DNA of 42,840 nucleotides from Cudoniella acicularis (GCA_013054445.1 JAAMPI010000336.1:1-42840), one strand, 5' to 3'; counted from the stretch's first letter, positions 20,549 to 33,033 are shown. The notes: generated by a model not told the origin, from the sequence alone. Program-made: numbers and translations.

Positions 20549-21682
20549 TCACCGGAGTGAGTGTGTTTAAGCTGGGCTTGCAGCAAAGATTGACCGAATG
20601 TCTGACGAGACGGTTTGAAGAAGACGAAAGTACTAGAAAGAAAGAAAAAACCGAAAGGAGATGTTTTTATAGTTGAGATGACTGATGAGATGAATGAGAT
20701 GAAGAAAGCAAACCAGCGGATTCATGATTCTTAAGTATTCATTGACCTACACCGGGTTCCCGATCATCCAACGTATCTTGGCAACAGAGAAAGCAAAATT
20801 CATGACTCTATAATTGCTGATACAATCGAGTGTTGTGACACGCGCTGTGCTAGCCAATAGGACTTGAGCCAGGTCTCGAGGCCTCTCCCCCGACGGGCGC
20901 TTGAATGAGCGACTCAGCCAAGGTCTGAAGCTTCAATCCACTGCAACCCAATGAAAGCGATCTCGCTCGCGTTAAGAGAAACTGCCGGGCCACAGAAAGG
21001 GCCAAGACATTGGCCTGTCTGCCGCGATGCTATTCTCATCTCGGAGACATAGCAAGACACTGATCTTGAGTTCGGGGCGTCCCGTAAGGACAGGCGCGGT
21101 CGCGTTTGCAGGCTAAGAAACATGAGGCTACAAATGAACCATGGCCGCGGTAAAGTTGGTGTGGCTGACCCTATGAGAAGCTTTGGAGGCTCTTCTGTGC
21201 TCTTGGGCGCATTAAACATCGTCAAACCTAATCTTAAGCTGCAGACGAACGGCCTGGGAGTGATGTTTGTTTTGCGAAGGGCCTGTTCAAACTGCCATCG
21301 ACTGGTGCTGGATCTGCTGACCTGAAAAGCTCCCAAGGCTGAGAGAGTACACAAAGGGTATGCGAGAGCGGTAACAGTAAGCCGTTGTTGAAGCTGCATG
21401 TGGTGTCGTATCCGGCCATGAAACATGAACGAGGGACGAACTCACTGTGACGCGACCTAGTTTGTAGGGCGAGCCCAGCCGAGTTTTTGGTGTTCGGAAT
21501 TTGGTAGCCTCGTCCCTCGCGTAGAAATGCTGTCCACAATTTTCATGAATTTCGAGTCAGAGTCACCAACTCAATTCGACTTTCTACCGCCGTGTTTCTG
21601 AGAGCAATCGCTCTGCAACCAGATGTCAATCCTGCACCGGTAGCACACCCATTTCGACTTCTGCCACGCAAGTTCTACTGCT
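20549..21682. other. Divergent promoter region between MARVEL-like gene and RPC34
   Basis: A TATA-like element for the minus-strand gene lies at about 20665. The 170-codon minus frame at 20914-21426 has no domain and a shadow-like composition, so it was not accepted. The last 150 bases are the probable RPC34 leader. Confidence 0.45.
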
Positions 21683-22846
21683 ATGGCGTCGAGCAGCAGC
21701 GCAACCGCAGCGCCTGAGCGCCCAGACATCACAGCCTTGAAGCGCGAGCTTTACTCAGTCTGCAATGACCTCGCAGAAGAAAATCCGAGGATCGTCTTCC
21801 ACCAGACTTCCCTCCTGTCTTACAAAATCATACCCAACGATGATATCAATGTCTGCCTTATTGTCGTGAATCAGCTGATTCAGACAAATTATTCAAGGTT
21901 GTCCATGATGGCGAGGGAATCGGCTGGAAAGTGCGGAGTGAGGACGAGGCGAAGAGGTAGGTCCTTTGATCTGCTGTATCACAATGGAATACCCAGCTAA
22001 CTCTTATTGTTTGTCAGATATCGCTCGCTCAATTCTGACCAAGTACTGGTTTACGGGCTCATCGATGAGGCAGCACATGAAGGAATCTGGACCAAGACGA
22101 TCAAAGCCAAGACGAAGCTCCACGATACCACGATGAATCAATGCATCAAGTACCTCCATTCGAAGAATATGATTTCCGAAATGAAGTCCGTTGAACATCC
22201 TACTCGCAAGATGTGGATTAAAGCCAGCCTTCGGCCCAGTGACCGCGCCACTGGTGGCCCATGGTATACAGATGGGGAGCTTGATGAAGAGTTTATCTCA
22301 CAGATCATGAAAATTATCTACGGATACGTCAGGAAGAACAGTTTCTACATTTCCAAATCAGCCCAGCGCCTGCCCAAGAAAACGATTAAGAAGAACATGA
22401 CGCCAGCAGAAGCTAAAGCTGCCAGGGACAAGGCTTTAGGCCCGAACGGCGTCAAGACTGTTGAGGTTGATGACGATAGATCAAGAAGGAAGAGAATATA
22501 CGAAGCTACTTTTCCCATGCCTGCTGGGTATGAAGGTTATCCGAGTGTCGATGATATTACATCCTACATCGAAGGTACTGATTTTACATCTCAGACACTG
22601 ACATCAACGGAGATTCAGCAGCTCTTAGATATCATGTGTTACGATGACCAAATCGAGAGGGTTATTGGATCAGGAGATGGCATAGGATACAGGGCACTGA
22701 GGAAGACTCTTAAAGACGAGGACGAAATTGGTAGTGTGCTTATGGAAGCTCCTTGTGGCCGCTGTCCGGTGTTTGATCTTTGTGAGGAAGGAGGACCGGT
22801 AGGACCTAGCAACTGCGAGTACCTCAGTGAATGGCTCAAGTTATGA
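21683..22846 (+). CDS. RPC34: DNA-directed RNA polymerase III subunit RPC34/RPC6 (with an apparent one-base frameshift)
   Basis: Model: 21683..21956 and 22018..22846, about 367 aa after one base is allowed for near 21886-21889. The protein has tandem winged-helix domains (LVYGLIDEAAHEGIWTKTIK, IYGYVRKNSFYISKSAQRLP) and the C-terminal cysteine cluster CGRCPVFDLC...C, which in RPC6/RPC39 holds an iron-sulphur cluster. It helps the TFIIIB-bound polymerase III open promoters of tRNA and 5S genes. The intron (GTAGGT, GCTAAC, TCAG) is 61 nt. Before the intron the frame from the ATG reads NQLIQT and then becomes nonsense, while the conserved KLFKVVHDGEGIGWKVRSED lies in the next frame. The break sits at AAA (21886-21888), so an AAAA run read as AAA is likely. 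Since the subunit is essential, a sequencing error is more probable than true inactivation. Confidence 0.85.
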
Positions 22847-23118
22847 AGACCTGCAAGTCAATTTGATTTTAGATGCATAGCGTGGAAGGCTCAGGAGTTT
22901 GGGAAGATACCATGGCCTACTTTGCATACTTTGCATGTCACTTGGAGCATGTAACATAGATAATTCACATATTCACGGCAAATGGAAGTGAGGCGCAATC
23001 AGTACATTTCATATGGATCATGAACTTTTCGCCCCTTTGCTATGCTCACAGATCCATCCCGGTCTCCGAAAAGCACCATAATTAACATAACCCAGGAATG
23101 ATTCGCAGCATCCTCCGA

Positions 23119-24024
23119 TTAAGCCAACTCACCGGACTTGACAATGGTGGGCTTGTTGCTGTAGTTAACCTTGCCACTGCCACTGCCGGTAGCCTCGAGA
23201 GCCCTGACAACCTTCAATGACTCCTCATCAGCAACCTCGCCGAAGACGACATGCTTGCCATCAAGCCAGCTGGTAACAACGGTGGTGATGAAGAATTGGG
23301 AGCCGTTGCTGCAGAAATGACATGTTAGCTTGCATCATGATGTGCGAGTTTCATCGGCTTACGTGTTAGGGCCAGCGTTAGCCATAGAGAGGAGTCCAGG
23401 CTTGGTGTGAGCTCGCTTGAAGTTCTCGTCGGCAAACTTCTCGCCATAGATGGACTTGCCACCAGTGCCCTGCATCATTGTAAGCTTCTTTCCCTCTATT
23501 GCGATGGACACTCGGGACGTACGTTGCCACGGGTGAAGTCACCACCCTGAAGCATGAATTGCGGGATGATGCGGTGGAATGAGGAGTTGGCATAACCAAA
23601 GCCCTTCTCGCCAGTGCAAAGAGCACGGAAGTTCTCAGCAGTCTTTGGGACTACATCATCGTAGAGGTTGAAGTTGATACGACCGGATTGATCTGCCGAG
23701 GGAAGGATGTCAGCTTTAGTTCACAGAGCGAGGAATGCGCGGCAATAGCATCATCATCAACTCGAACCCCAACCTAAGCTGAGTATCTGCTGAACGAGGT
23801 AGACCATTCTCGAGCTTCATAATGATGATGGCATTGATGGATTGACGATTCTCAATTGTAGATATGATGACAAGATGAAGCAAAGGATACTTACTCTTGA
23901 CAGTCGAGGTCGGCTTGCCTTGAGCATCCAGAACTGGGCCCTCCCAGGTAACGTCGAAGAAGCTATCAAAGTCAGCATTGAAATCAGATCATCAACGATT
24001 GGTTACTTGCGTCTTGATTGTCAT
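23119..24024 (-). CDS. Cyclophilin A-type peptidyl-prolyl cis-trans isomerase
   Basis: Model: complement of 23119..23308, 23363..23469, 23523..23692, 23895..23962 and 24011..24024, 182 aa. It catalyses cis-trans isomerisation of prolyl bonds and is the cytosolic cyclosporin A receptor. The core motifs are present: [15 protein letters not shown] (catalytic Arg), [14 protein letters not shown] and [13 protein letters not shown] with the cyclosporin-contacting Trp. Exon 1 is only 14 nt (MTIK plus two bases). Its intron begins GC (AAGAC/GCAAGT) and ends TTGATAG; the nearby GT alternative gives the wrong frame, so this is a GC-AG intron. The other three introns are canonical; the largest (23693..23894) is 202 nt. 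The protein has no targeting sequence. Confidence 0.95.
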
Positions 24025-25514
24025 ATTTGCGGATGATGCGTGAAAAGATCTCGTGTTTTGTTGGGTGAAGGATTTTGCGAAGGAGGAGTGGAGGAGGGGT
24101 TGTCTGAAAAGTTGGCGGGGTTGCATGTTGCCTTCTCGGTGACGGCAGGCGCTAACGGCGTAAGCGAGTTAGAAACCAACAGTTGAGCAGCCAATCAGCG
24201 GCGTGACGCAAGAGGGGAGGGGAAGTAGGGGGCTGACAAAATCCGAGCTGCAATTGCACCGGATTCGATGGCAGACCCAGGGATCTCCAGCAGCACTCGC
24301 ACTGGCTGCATACATGTATGGAGAGCTCAGAAACAGAGACTGAGAGGCGAAGGGCGCCGATGTGCTGACGGGGCGTAGCTTATGCCGTGCGGCTTCAGTG
24401 GCCAGCAGCTGGAAGACCCTTTCTGCAAGGGATCACAGCGGTTTCAGAGCTCCGCAACGGCTGGTCAACAGCTGCTGCCAAAACTGGAAGCCGGAGCCAG
24501 AGGCCAGCAGCTCTGCTCTTCTCTGCTCTGCTGGAAGACCATCCAAAGCTTGGTGCTCGATCATGGAGGCTGTGAAGCTCCAAGCTGCCTCGAGTTGACA
24601 CCTCCATGTTCCACGTCTCTGTGATCCACACCGCATCATGCATCCGACCGCCGACAGCTCCTTACTCGGGCGAACGCTGCTGCTGCAGCTTGCGCGTTTT
24701 TGGGGCAAAATGTTTGGACATCCGACATACCTGGAATATAAGAAGTTGCTGTGGGCTGTAAAGGAGCTGAGACGCTGAAATAGACGGGTATGGCACCTGT
24801 AAAGTACACGTTGAATACAGAGGAGGAATTGAAAGGTGCTGTTGAACGGAAATGCGGTGCAACTAGTGTTGGTACAAAATTCAGTGATGCTTTGATGAGT
24901 TGAGTTGAGCAAGCTCTCGACTCGATGCTCTGATTTTTCTTCAATTAGGGGCAAGTCGGCAACAGGGGTCAGTGAGCCACTCTCGCCCTGCAGACATAAA
25001 GCGGCACATGGTTGTACAGCGGACCGAAACTCTTGGGGTGTAGATAAATGTCTCTATGGACCCACTACAATAGGCTCGTAGCATACAACGGGTTTCTCAC
25101 CGCACGTTAAAATGCTTGAAACCATTTTTAAAAACGTTCCGAGTCTATGTATCACTTCTGCCAGACTTCTTTATGACGAGTTCTACCCGTGTGCCGCTTT
25201 TAAAGATGAGTCGAGAGAAAGTATGTATGCTTGCTGAAAACGAGAATTGCTACCCCACGTTCTTCAATGCACTCAGTCTAAAGTCTTTACTCACAATATA
25301 CGACCAAGGATATTGCAAATACTGCAAGAATTCCATCCCCCTTGAATCGGGTCTCCGTGGGAAGCAGAATGAGATCCTATCACGTGATGCACTAGGGTGG
25401 CTCCTGTCACGGAAGTCTTGGCGGTCCCCAATCTGACCTCAAAGATCGGAGCGCATTCTCGATATCGATACAGCCAGTCTCAACTATAAACAACCACCAG
25501 ATATTTGTTGAGCC
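24025..25514. other. Intergenic between cyclophilin and epsin genes
   Basis: These genes diverge from this spacer. The part at 24370-24600 is rich in CAGCAG/CTGCTG-like words (GCCAGCAGCTCTGCTC), which keeps several frames open on both strands without protein-like sequence. Nothing else was recognised; both promoters must lie here. Confidence 0.45.
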
Positions 25515-27221
25515 ATGGATCTCACCAGTTTGAAAGAGGCTGCGGCCAATTTGACACTATACGATCTCAAAGCTGGTGTTCGAAAGGTCCAAAATGGTAG
25601 GGTTGTTTCTGCCGCCAGTTGTCCATTTGCTCACAAATGCCAGCGGTGATGAACTACACAGAGATGGAGGCAAAAGTCAGAGAGGCGACTAATAACGAGC
25701 CTTGGGGTTGTCCAAGCAGTACGGTATGTTCCCTCCGTTTCTATGAAGTCTAGAAGGGTTCATGGTTTATATTGGAAATCCACTGACCAGAGCAGATGCA
25801 AGAAATCGCCAATGGCACATACAATTAGTTAGTACTACTATGCCATGCCAATTGCATATGTTCTAACATATTTGACCAGCCAACTACTCAACGAGATTAT
25901 GCCAATGATCTACAAACGATTCACAGAAAAGGCGGCGGAGGAATGGAGGCAGATCTATAAAGCACTTCAACTGCTAGAATTCTTAATCAAGAATGGTTCA
26001 GAACGGGTCATTGACGATGCGCGATCTCATCTCACACTTCTAAAGATGCTACGGCAATTTCACTTTATTGACCAAAATGGAAAAGATCAAGGGTTAAATG
26101 TCCGAAACAGGGCCAAGGAACTGGCAGATCTCCTCAGCGATGTCGACAAGATCCGATCTGAGCGCAAGAAAGCTCGGGCAACACGAAACAAATATACAGG
26201 TGTTGAAGGCGGAGCTGGTTTGGGTGGGGGTATGTCCAGTGGCAGCAGATATGGAGGTTTTGGGGGCGAAGAGGCAGGCGGGGCATATGGTGGCTACAGT
26301 GGCGGTGTATATGGTGATGGAGGTGGGTTTGGGGGTCAATCGAGTGACTTTCAGGACACTGGCAGCCGAGGAGATTCGGGTGGGCCCCGTCGGGACAGAT
26401 TTGAAGAATATGACGAGTATGATGAAGGAGCCATTGCGGCCCCCGCAAGGAGACAAGCAGATACCACAACTTCAACCCGACGGAAGACGGCAGAAGCAAA
26501 GAAACCAGAACCGCCAAAGAAGAAGGAACCGGAGGCTGATCTTTTCTCGTTCGATGATCCAATTCCTATCTCTGCCCCTGTTGCCGCCCCTACGGCTTCC
26601 CATACTGCAGACGACGATGACGATTTTGATGACTTTCAATCTGCTACTCCTTCGGTGCAAACATCAGCTCCATCTTTCCCCATCGCTCAACCGACTGCCA
26701 CTACTACATCAAACACTCAATATGCTTCACCTCAGCCAGTCTCGGCGCCAAAGCAAGCGAACCTTTCTGATCTGGTTGGATTCTCATCTATTTCACCAGC
26801 GCAGAGTGCCAGTGCTACTCCCGTGAACTATTCAGCATTTTCTCCTCCAGCTACCACTATGGCTCAGCAACCCAAGCCTACCGCATACCAGGGCTCCCAG
26901 CCAAACTACTTTACCTCCGTCCAAGTGCCCGTGGGACAACAAAAGCCAACTTCTAGTACATCATCAATCAAGTCGCCCCCAGCAGGAAAGGCATCTTCAG
27001 GTGGAGATGCCTTTGGATCATTGTGGTCAACTGCAAGCGCTGGAATTAAGAAGACGAGCACGCCTATTTCAGGTCCAGCTCTTGGTCAATTAGCCAAAGA
27101 GAAAGCCAGTGCTGGTATCTGGGGTGCAGGATCATCCTCGAGCACGACCACTATGCAACAACAAAAGTCGGGGCAAGGTCAACAAAAGTTGGGAGGTGGT
27201 CTCGACGATTTGCTTGGTTAA
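25515..27221 (+). CDS. ENT3: ENTH-domain epsin, Ent3-type clathrin adaptor
   Basis: Model: join 25515..25596, 25644..25723, 25796..25827 and 25880..27221, 511 aa. All three introns are about 47-72 nt with normal signals, and exon 3 is just 32 nt. The ENTH domain fills about residues 5-150 and contains the Ent3-like motifs NYTEMEAKVREATNNEPWG, YKRFTEKAAEEWRQIYKALQ, LIKNGSERVIDDAR and GLNVRNRAKELADLL. A Gly-rich segment follows (about 175-225), then acidic Phe motifs (DLFSFDD, DDDDFDDFQ) of the type that bind the gamma-ear of AP-1/GGA adaptors. The C-terminus is a long Ser/Pro/Gln-rich disordered tail ending LDDLLG, a possible clathrin-box-like end. By family it works in trans-Golgi to endosome transport, binding phosphoinositides. 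Confidence 0.92.
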
Positions 27222-28486
27222 ATACAACGAGATGTGCTATATCATGAACCCTTGCTTCGGTGGAAAATACACGCGAAACAGAAGCACTATCAATAGATTT
27301 CGGCGCATAAAATTAAGTCACTTTTGCCTTGAAATTGAGGAATTGCAGGTCATTCAATATTCCAAAACTTTTTAATTTATGTGTTTGCAATTTCAACCTG
27401 TTTTCCCCTTTTTTGAGATAAAGCTAGAACATGTTTTCTGGAGAGAATTGATTTGAAACTCTGCTTTGTATGATCTGTTCGACTCAAGAGCGAAAAGCCA
27501 CGCAGCGCTTAGCTATTCTCGAAGTTTGAAATGCTTCTTGTCGGCTTTCTCAACGTTACTGTGGCAATGAAGACCAAGTTCAAGGCAAAGAGTAGTTATT
27601 CTGATTCACGAGACTCCTGGTCTTCTGGCCTAGCGTCACATAATTTGAAGAACTGACTAGCAGAACTCCTCGCAAATGCAAACAGTGCTTGCATTTATAG
27701 GGGAAATTATAAAGCAATACGATCACAAAAATGTGACCTAAAAGCATTTCTAGCATACTGACTCCCAAATAACATCTCGACCAAGTATCTCAATAAATAC
27801 TCATCCACCTTGGTCCTTGACACCATATAGCTTGATGAGAGTCAATTTACGCGATTCTTAAGCTTTCAGAATACAGATGAGATGAAAAGATTAGTGGGGC
27901 TATTGACTTTCTAAATATCTCTATATCTGTGAATAATTTAGTAGTTTGGTTACCTAGATTGTAAATTTCGATAAGATACCTGATAGTATACTACTTTTCT
28001 CTATATCCACGAGTCAATAACGAAAGCTTTCACTATATATATTAGGTTTAGCAAAAACCGACTCTCGTTAATCCCTACTGTAGTTCAGTACAAGGCGATT
28101 CTTCACAGAAAAATCCAAACGCCCACGGGCCGAACCCCCAACTTACCTGATGCGACTACATTGATACTAAATAAACTTTCAAGCTCCTTTCCACGGATCG
28201 TAGAGGATTTGCAGCGAAAATCTGTTACGTTGTGATAAATCTATAGTGAAATGACTGAAGTCCCTGGATAGTGATAAAAGGGGCTCGCTTAGCCGCGACC
28301 CTTGGGCTCAAATCAACACCGCCCAGAGGCACGACTGCATAGCGGGACGAGATTGAATATGTATTTGCCTTTGCATCACACACGTATACCCTCTCACATT
28401 TGCGCTTTCTCGACTTCCGACTTGTCACTCAAGTGACACTCTCACCGCACGAACAACCTACAATTCATACACTTCCCAAAAGCAAG
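27222..28486. other. Intergenic between epsin gene and small unknown gene
   Basis: AT-rich with no recognisable gene. The proximal part is the epsin 3' region. GGGGCTCGCTTAGCCGCGA occurs at about 28281 and is nearly repeated, inverted, at about 35165 (see findings). The last 250 bases should hold the promoter of the next gene. Confidence 0.45.
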
Positions 28487-29459
28487 ATGGCTACGAGCAA
28501 TACTGCCGAGTCATTGACAGCTGCAGACAATGAAGAGATTGCTCAGTACGAGCTCATACTCGAAATCGCTGGGAAGATTTGGTCTAGGAAACATCCCACC
28601 TTGAAGATTCCGGCAGATAAAGTATGTTGCCGCAGCTCTCTTTTACTAATTTCATTCTTCTCTAGTGCTTCTCGCAATGAGCAACTTACTATTCTCTCCA
28701 TGAGGAAACACAAGCTAACGGTTGCCTTCTACGCAGCAAGCACAAGCACAAGCTACTCTTACTGAGGTTCAGGCTGACCTAGCTGATCTCTGGACAAAGC
28801 CCTCCCTAAGGTCGTTGAATGCGACACCCTCTCCCGCTTCCGCCCCTCCTGCCCTTCCTCACCCTTATGGTATTCCTTATACTTTTGGTAACCGGTTGCC
28901 GCCACTACCTCCTCTCCAACTACCACTTACGTTCCCAACATTCCTCCCACCACTACCTCCAGCTTCATTTCCCGCCACTGCTGATATTCCACACTACCAC
29001 GATGTAACTATCGACTTCGGTCGAGACTACTATAAAGACCTCGGCGTTGAACCGCATGTATTAGCAGACTCTATCATTCGAGCTTTCAAGCACCAATGTG
29101 AGTTTCCCTTCACCCCTCTTAGAATTCCTAAACACTGAAACTAAAATTCTCAGGCATTATGTACTCGCTAACCGATCCTGTAGCAAAGAAGAAATGGTTT
29201 AGCCCCGATGCCAACGAGGCGAGCAAGAAAGCGAGCAGCAATGAAGAAAGTAGATGAAAATGATAGAAAGCAAGCGAAAGTGTTGAAGAGGAAGTGGATT
29301 AGGGACAAGAAGGCAAAGGAGAAAGCTGCCAAGCAAAATTTGGAGGAAATTTCGGAGGGCAGGGAGTCTGATGACGAGGACGTGATGGCGCAAAATGATG
29401 GGAATCCGGGCAGAAAGGCCGAGAGTGGCAATGCACCTAGATGGGCGCTATCGACCTAG
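28487..29459 (+). CDS. Small protein of unknown function with Pro-rich middle and Lys/Glu-rich tail
   Basis: Exon 1 is 28487..28621 (MATSNTAESLTAADNEEIAQ). An intron with GTATGT and ACGCAG leads to exon 2 at 28737..29097, which opens QAQAQATLTEVQADLADLW and continues with a proline-rich run (PPLPPLQLPLTFPTFLPPLP). It ends in HYHDVTIDFGRDYYKDLGV and IIRAFKHQ. The 3' end is uncertain. Donor GTGAGT at 29098 may join to CTCAG (29153) or GTAG (29183), both ending at the TGA near 29253. It may instead join to TTTAG (29202), which gives the Lys-rich tail MKKVDENDRKQAKVLKRKWI and stops at 29459. GCTAACC at 29167 is a strong branch site for the latter two. The listed end follows the third option. No known domain is recognised; a nuclear or nucleic-acid-binding role is only suggested by the basic tail. 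Confidence 0.55.
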
Positions 29460-32086
29460 AAGAATTGTGCGCCTAGTGTTCAAGTGACAAAATATCGGGG
29501 GCTGGAATGAGTCGGGGTTTATGATATCGAGGTGGATGAGTATCGATTGGGACACTTGGTCAAGGTGTCCGTTGGGGGTTAGTATGCCATAAATGCCTTT
29601 GGCCTATAAGAATGTGAGCAGCTTGTTGTGCGATGCGCAACCGCGGTCGATCTCTAAGCTTCAGATAGTTGAGATAATTCATGTAATTTTTCCGAATATG
29701 GCTCCTCGGGGCACCTCTGGAGAAAGTCGACAAGAAGCCTTTCAAACTTCGAGAATTACTGAGAGCTGTATGTCTCTTCCCCTTGCACCTAGTGACAGTG
29801 ACATGTATAAGCGCAAACTCGAATTGCTAGGATCGGGGATCTACTAGTATGATAGGTACAGACTGCAGTAAAACACTGGCTACGGAGAGATGGGGCTCTG
29901 CTAAGGCCATGGGCCATAAATTGGTCTCATGATGCAAGCGGAAGCAAATGGAATATTTCAGCCGTAGCAGTTGTCAGTTAACAAATGCTTCAAGAGACAG
30001 AAACCTACAGGTACCATCGCCATTATCACAAAGATTCAGCACTGCAGATAGAGCCGTAGCAGGTCCAGGGCGAAGGAGTTCATGTCGTAATACCCTCGGA
30101 CACATCCTCATTCCGACCATAATCAGTCGGATTTGAGCAGTCTTGGAGAATGTCGCCGATACTTTGGAAGGGTCGGCAAAAGGGCCGTGGTGAGTGACGT
30201 GAGTCTCATTCCGTTCATGGCATCTTCCATCCCGGGAATCAGTCTTCATAATTGCTATTAACAGTGATGTTGGCCCTTGAACAAGTGTATATTTCCGCTA
30301 GACTAGGAAGTTCCTGAGAAAATTCCTTACATTCTGTATAAGCAGCTCGGCACGTCTCCCCTGTGACACTTGCCGGAAAGCCAAGCACTACTGCATTTCT
30401 CAGCGGTACAATAGTGAAGTCTCTAATATTCACACCTCATATTTCATCGTTGACAATTCTTCGCTCATTCCTTCCAGGCGAGAAGTACTTTATATATCAA
30501 TTTAAGCATTTTAGTAAAACAAACAAAGTACTAAGTACACCACAACAACAATCTCAAACACAACCCGTGCGCAATCATTTTAAACTACGAAAGGCGTACC
30601 CATGTCTTCGGATTTGGAGTTACCGACAGGGAAACCATGTATAGCGGGATGCACCCCATAAGTAGGATAGCATAGATTAATTAATAAAAAAATTAAATTT
30701 CGGGATTTCGATTTTTTCATTTATTTACCCTCAGAGGTTTTTTTTTGGTCCAAACCGCTGGCTTGGCTGTCCTGAGGTATCTCAGTATTTTTTTGAATAT
30801 TTTCAAAAATGTAAGCGAGCGCTTAGCGAGCATATTGAGCATATCGTGAAAGTGATTAGATTGCCTTGAGCTCCCTAAACGGGATATCATATCTCGCTTA
30901 GCTCCAAATACTTGACTACAAGTATTTCACAACACAAAGACTCAAAGGACACTACAATATTGACATCATGGAGGAAACAATGCTGGAGCAGAGCGAGGCT
31001 ATTTAAGTTTCTCAATGGCTTTGCAGGAGGTAATTGGACTGTATTTCTTTTTCGACATCAGAGCTGCAAACGATTATTAAACACTGTATGTTTTTACTTG
31101 TGAACTTCGAATGGCTGCTGTATTCATTAATACGAATTTACGAAACGAGGTATAAGACGAATTCGTGAAGGGTCAGTTTAGAAAGGGCTGTGGAATTTGA
31201 AAACAGAAGTTGCGATCAACGACATCACTTCTGTCAACGAGTGGCTGCTAACAAGTAGTTGCGGCCATCTGCACTTGGTACTCAGGGCTTTCACACGTAG
31301 TTGGATGGAGAATGACATCAGTAGGTGGCGGACATTAGATGTTGTAGAGACGAAATCACATATTCTGAAGACATTTGGTCATCTGGGCCATCACCGGCAA
31401 GGGTAAAGGATCTAGCAAGGGTCGTGTTCATCAATAGATGATGTAGATCAACGTGTGAAAAGTTGCCTTATCCAAGTACGCCGGGAAGATGTATTTGATC
31501 AACAAATTCAATGAGGTATGCTAGGCTCTATTCTCCGCTTTGGTATAGAGATAAGAAGGTCCTGGATTCAGGTAAATAGCCGTCCTATTTCAAGCTCTTC
31601 GGCGCGGTGATTCTTGGCATGAGTGCAACCACGGTCAAAGTCTCGGTTGAAAATTACATAGTATTTTTGACATAAAGGCCAAAGGCTCAACCAACCCAAA
31701 ATTCCGAGCCCCATAAGTGCAGCACCGGCGAGGTGTGCAAGGTCACTTCACTTCGACACCCACGACTTCACAAGTTATTTTTGGCCCCCGAGCACCCAGA
31801 GTGTCAATCCAGCGTGCTGCAATCAATTTGAAGAGAGCCATGACCGTGGTTTGTAATATGTCTCTGTGCAGAGCAAAGCTTGAAGGAGGACTGCAAATGT
31901 AACCCACCCAGAACTATTAAAAGACATGTCGAACCGAAAGGAGAGAAGGTACTGGTGTACTTCTCGCTACCATCGTGACGGTTGCGATGCCACCAATGGA
32001 CTTCGGTCGGTTGTCCACCCCCCCTGGACGAGAAACACTTTGCTGTGCGGTTCTGTGCAGGTCCTCGTAGTGCATGTTAGAACTCT

Positions 32087-32114
32087 GGGGGTGTGTGCTC
32101 GGGGGTGTGTGCTC
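32087..32114. repeat. Two-copy 14-bp tandem repeat with degenerate third unit
   Basis: GGGGGTGTGTGCTC occurs twice in direct tandem, followed by the diverged AGGCGTGTGCTTAATGCTCAG. It is a small minisatellite in non-coding sequence. Confidence 0.8.
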
Positions 32115-33033
32115 AGGCGTGTGCTTAATGCTCAGGTGTGCCCCATACTTTTGCCAACCGATGCTGATGAATCCGGGATGGGGCTGATGTGTGATGGCGA
32201 TATGTAAGTAATTATTCTCGGAGCATTACTGGCAATTGAGCACAGAATAATTCTCTAGTAACTGATTATGGAGACCTGACGGTGCAGCTCGCAACGCTGA
32301 TGCTGCCCCTCCATGGCCAGGCGCTGAGGACTCGCGGAGAGATGATATTCGTACTCGAGACGCTGGATCAGGGTCGATAGTACGATTCAGGAAGCAAAGC
32401 GTGACTTTTGACAGGCAGCGCTCCGCAGGCGCCCAACGTCCTTCGCCGGCAGTGCGTCCTGCGCAGGACGGAGGTATCACATCACCAGCGTCAAACAACA
32501 AATTGGCTGATACCCGGCGCAGGAGGGGGGCGGTCGGCATATTCTGTGTGATCAGGATGGTGATTGATGGTCATTGATGGACGAGAGGGGAAACGGGGCA
32601 GTTGACTTGACTGGCCCTGAGGATGCTCTCGGGAAGGCGGGCTGGCACTCGATGCCTCAGCGACTTGGCCCCTTTCAGCCTAGCGAGTGAGCAACTCCCA
32701 TTACTGGCGGCCACTGCCACCTAAATGGGCGGCTGTGACTGGCTGCTCCTTCTTCCACACCATATCACATCTGCATGTAAGCGCTTCGAGTATCCTGTGC
32801 AGGCGCCCAATGGCATCAACCATCCTGAGCGCAAAGATGAGCCCTCTTCATAATGGTGGGCGGCCCTCTGCGAAGCCACGCTCACCTGAACCCGAACGTC
32901 AATGTGAAGCTTCCGCACGACGACGTCGACTGCTCGACGACTGCCTTTGCGACTGCGATTGCGACTGCCACCATTCAACTCTCGTTCACCCATCCCAAAG
33001 TCTCCGCGCCGACGACCACTCGTTGATCGAGTT

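Noticed and set aside
20914..21426. 170-codon minus-strand open frame
   Set aside because: Composition looks like chance translation (many Ser/Arg/Leu/Cys), with no splice-linked continuation or homology that I can recognise. It sits between two divergent genes.
24362..24650. Several overlapping open frames on both strands
   Set aside because: Produced by CAG/CTG-rich simple sequence that lacks stops in many frames.
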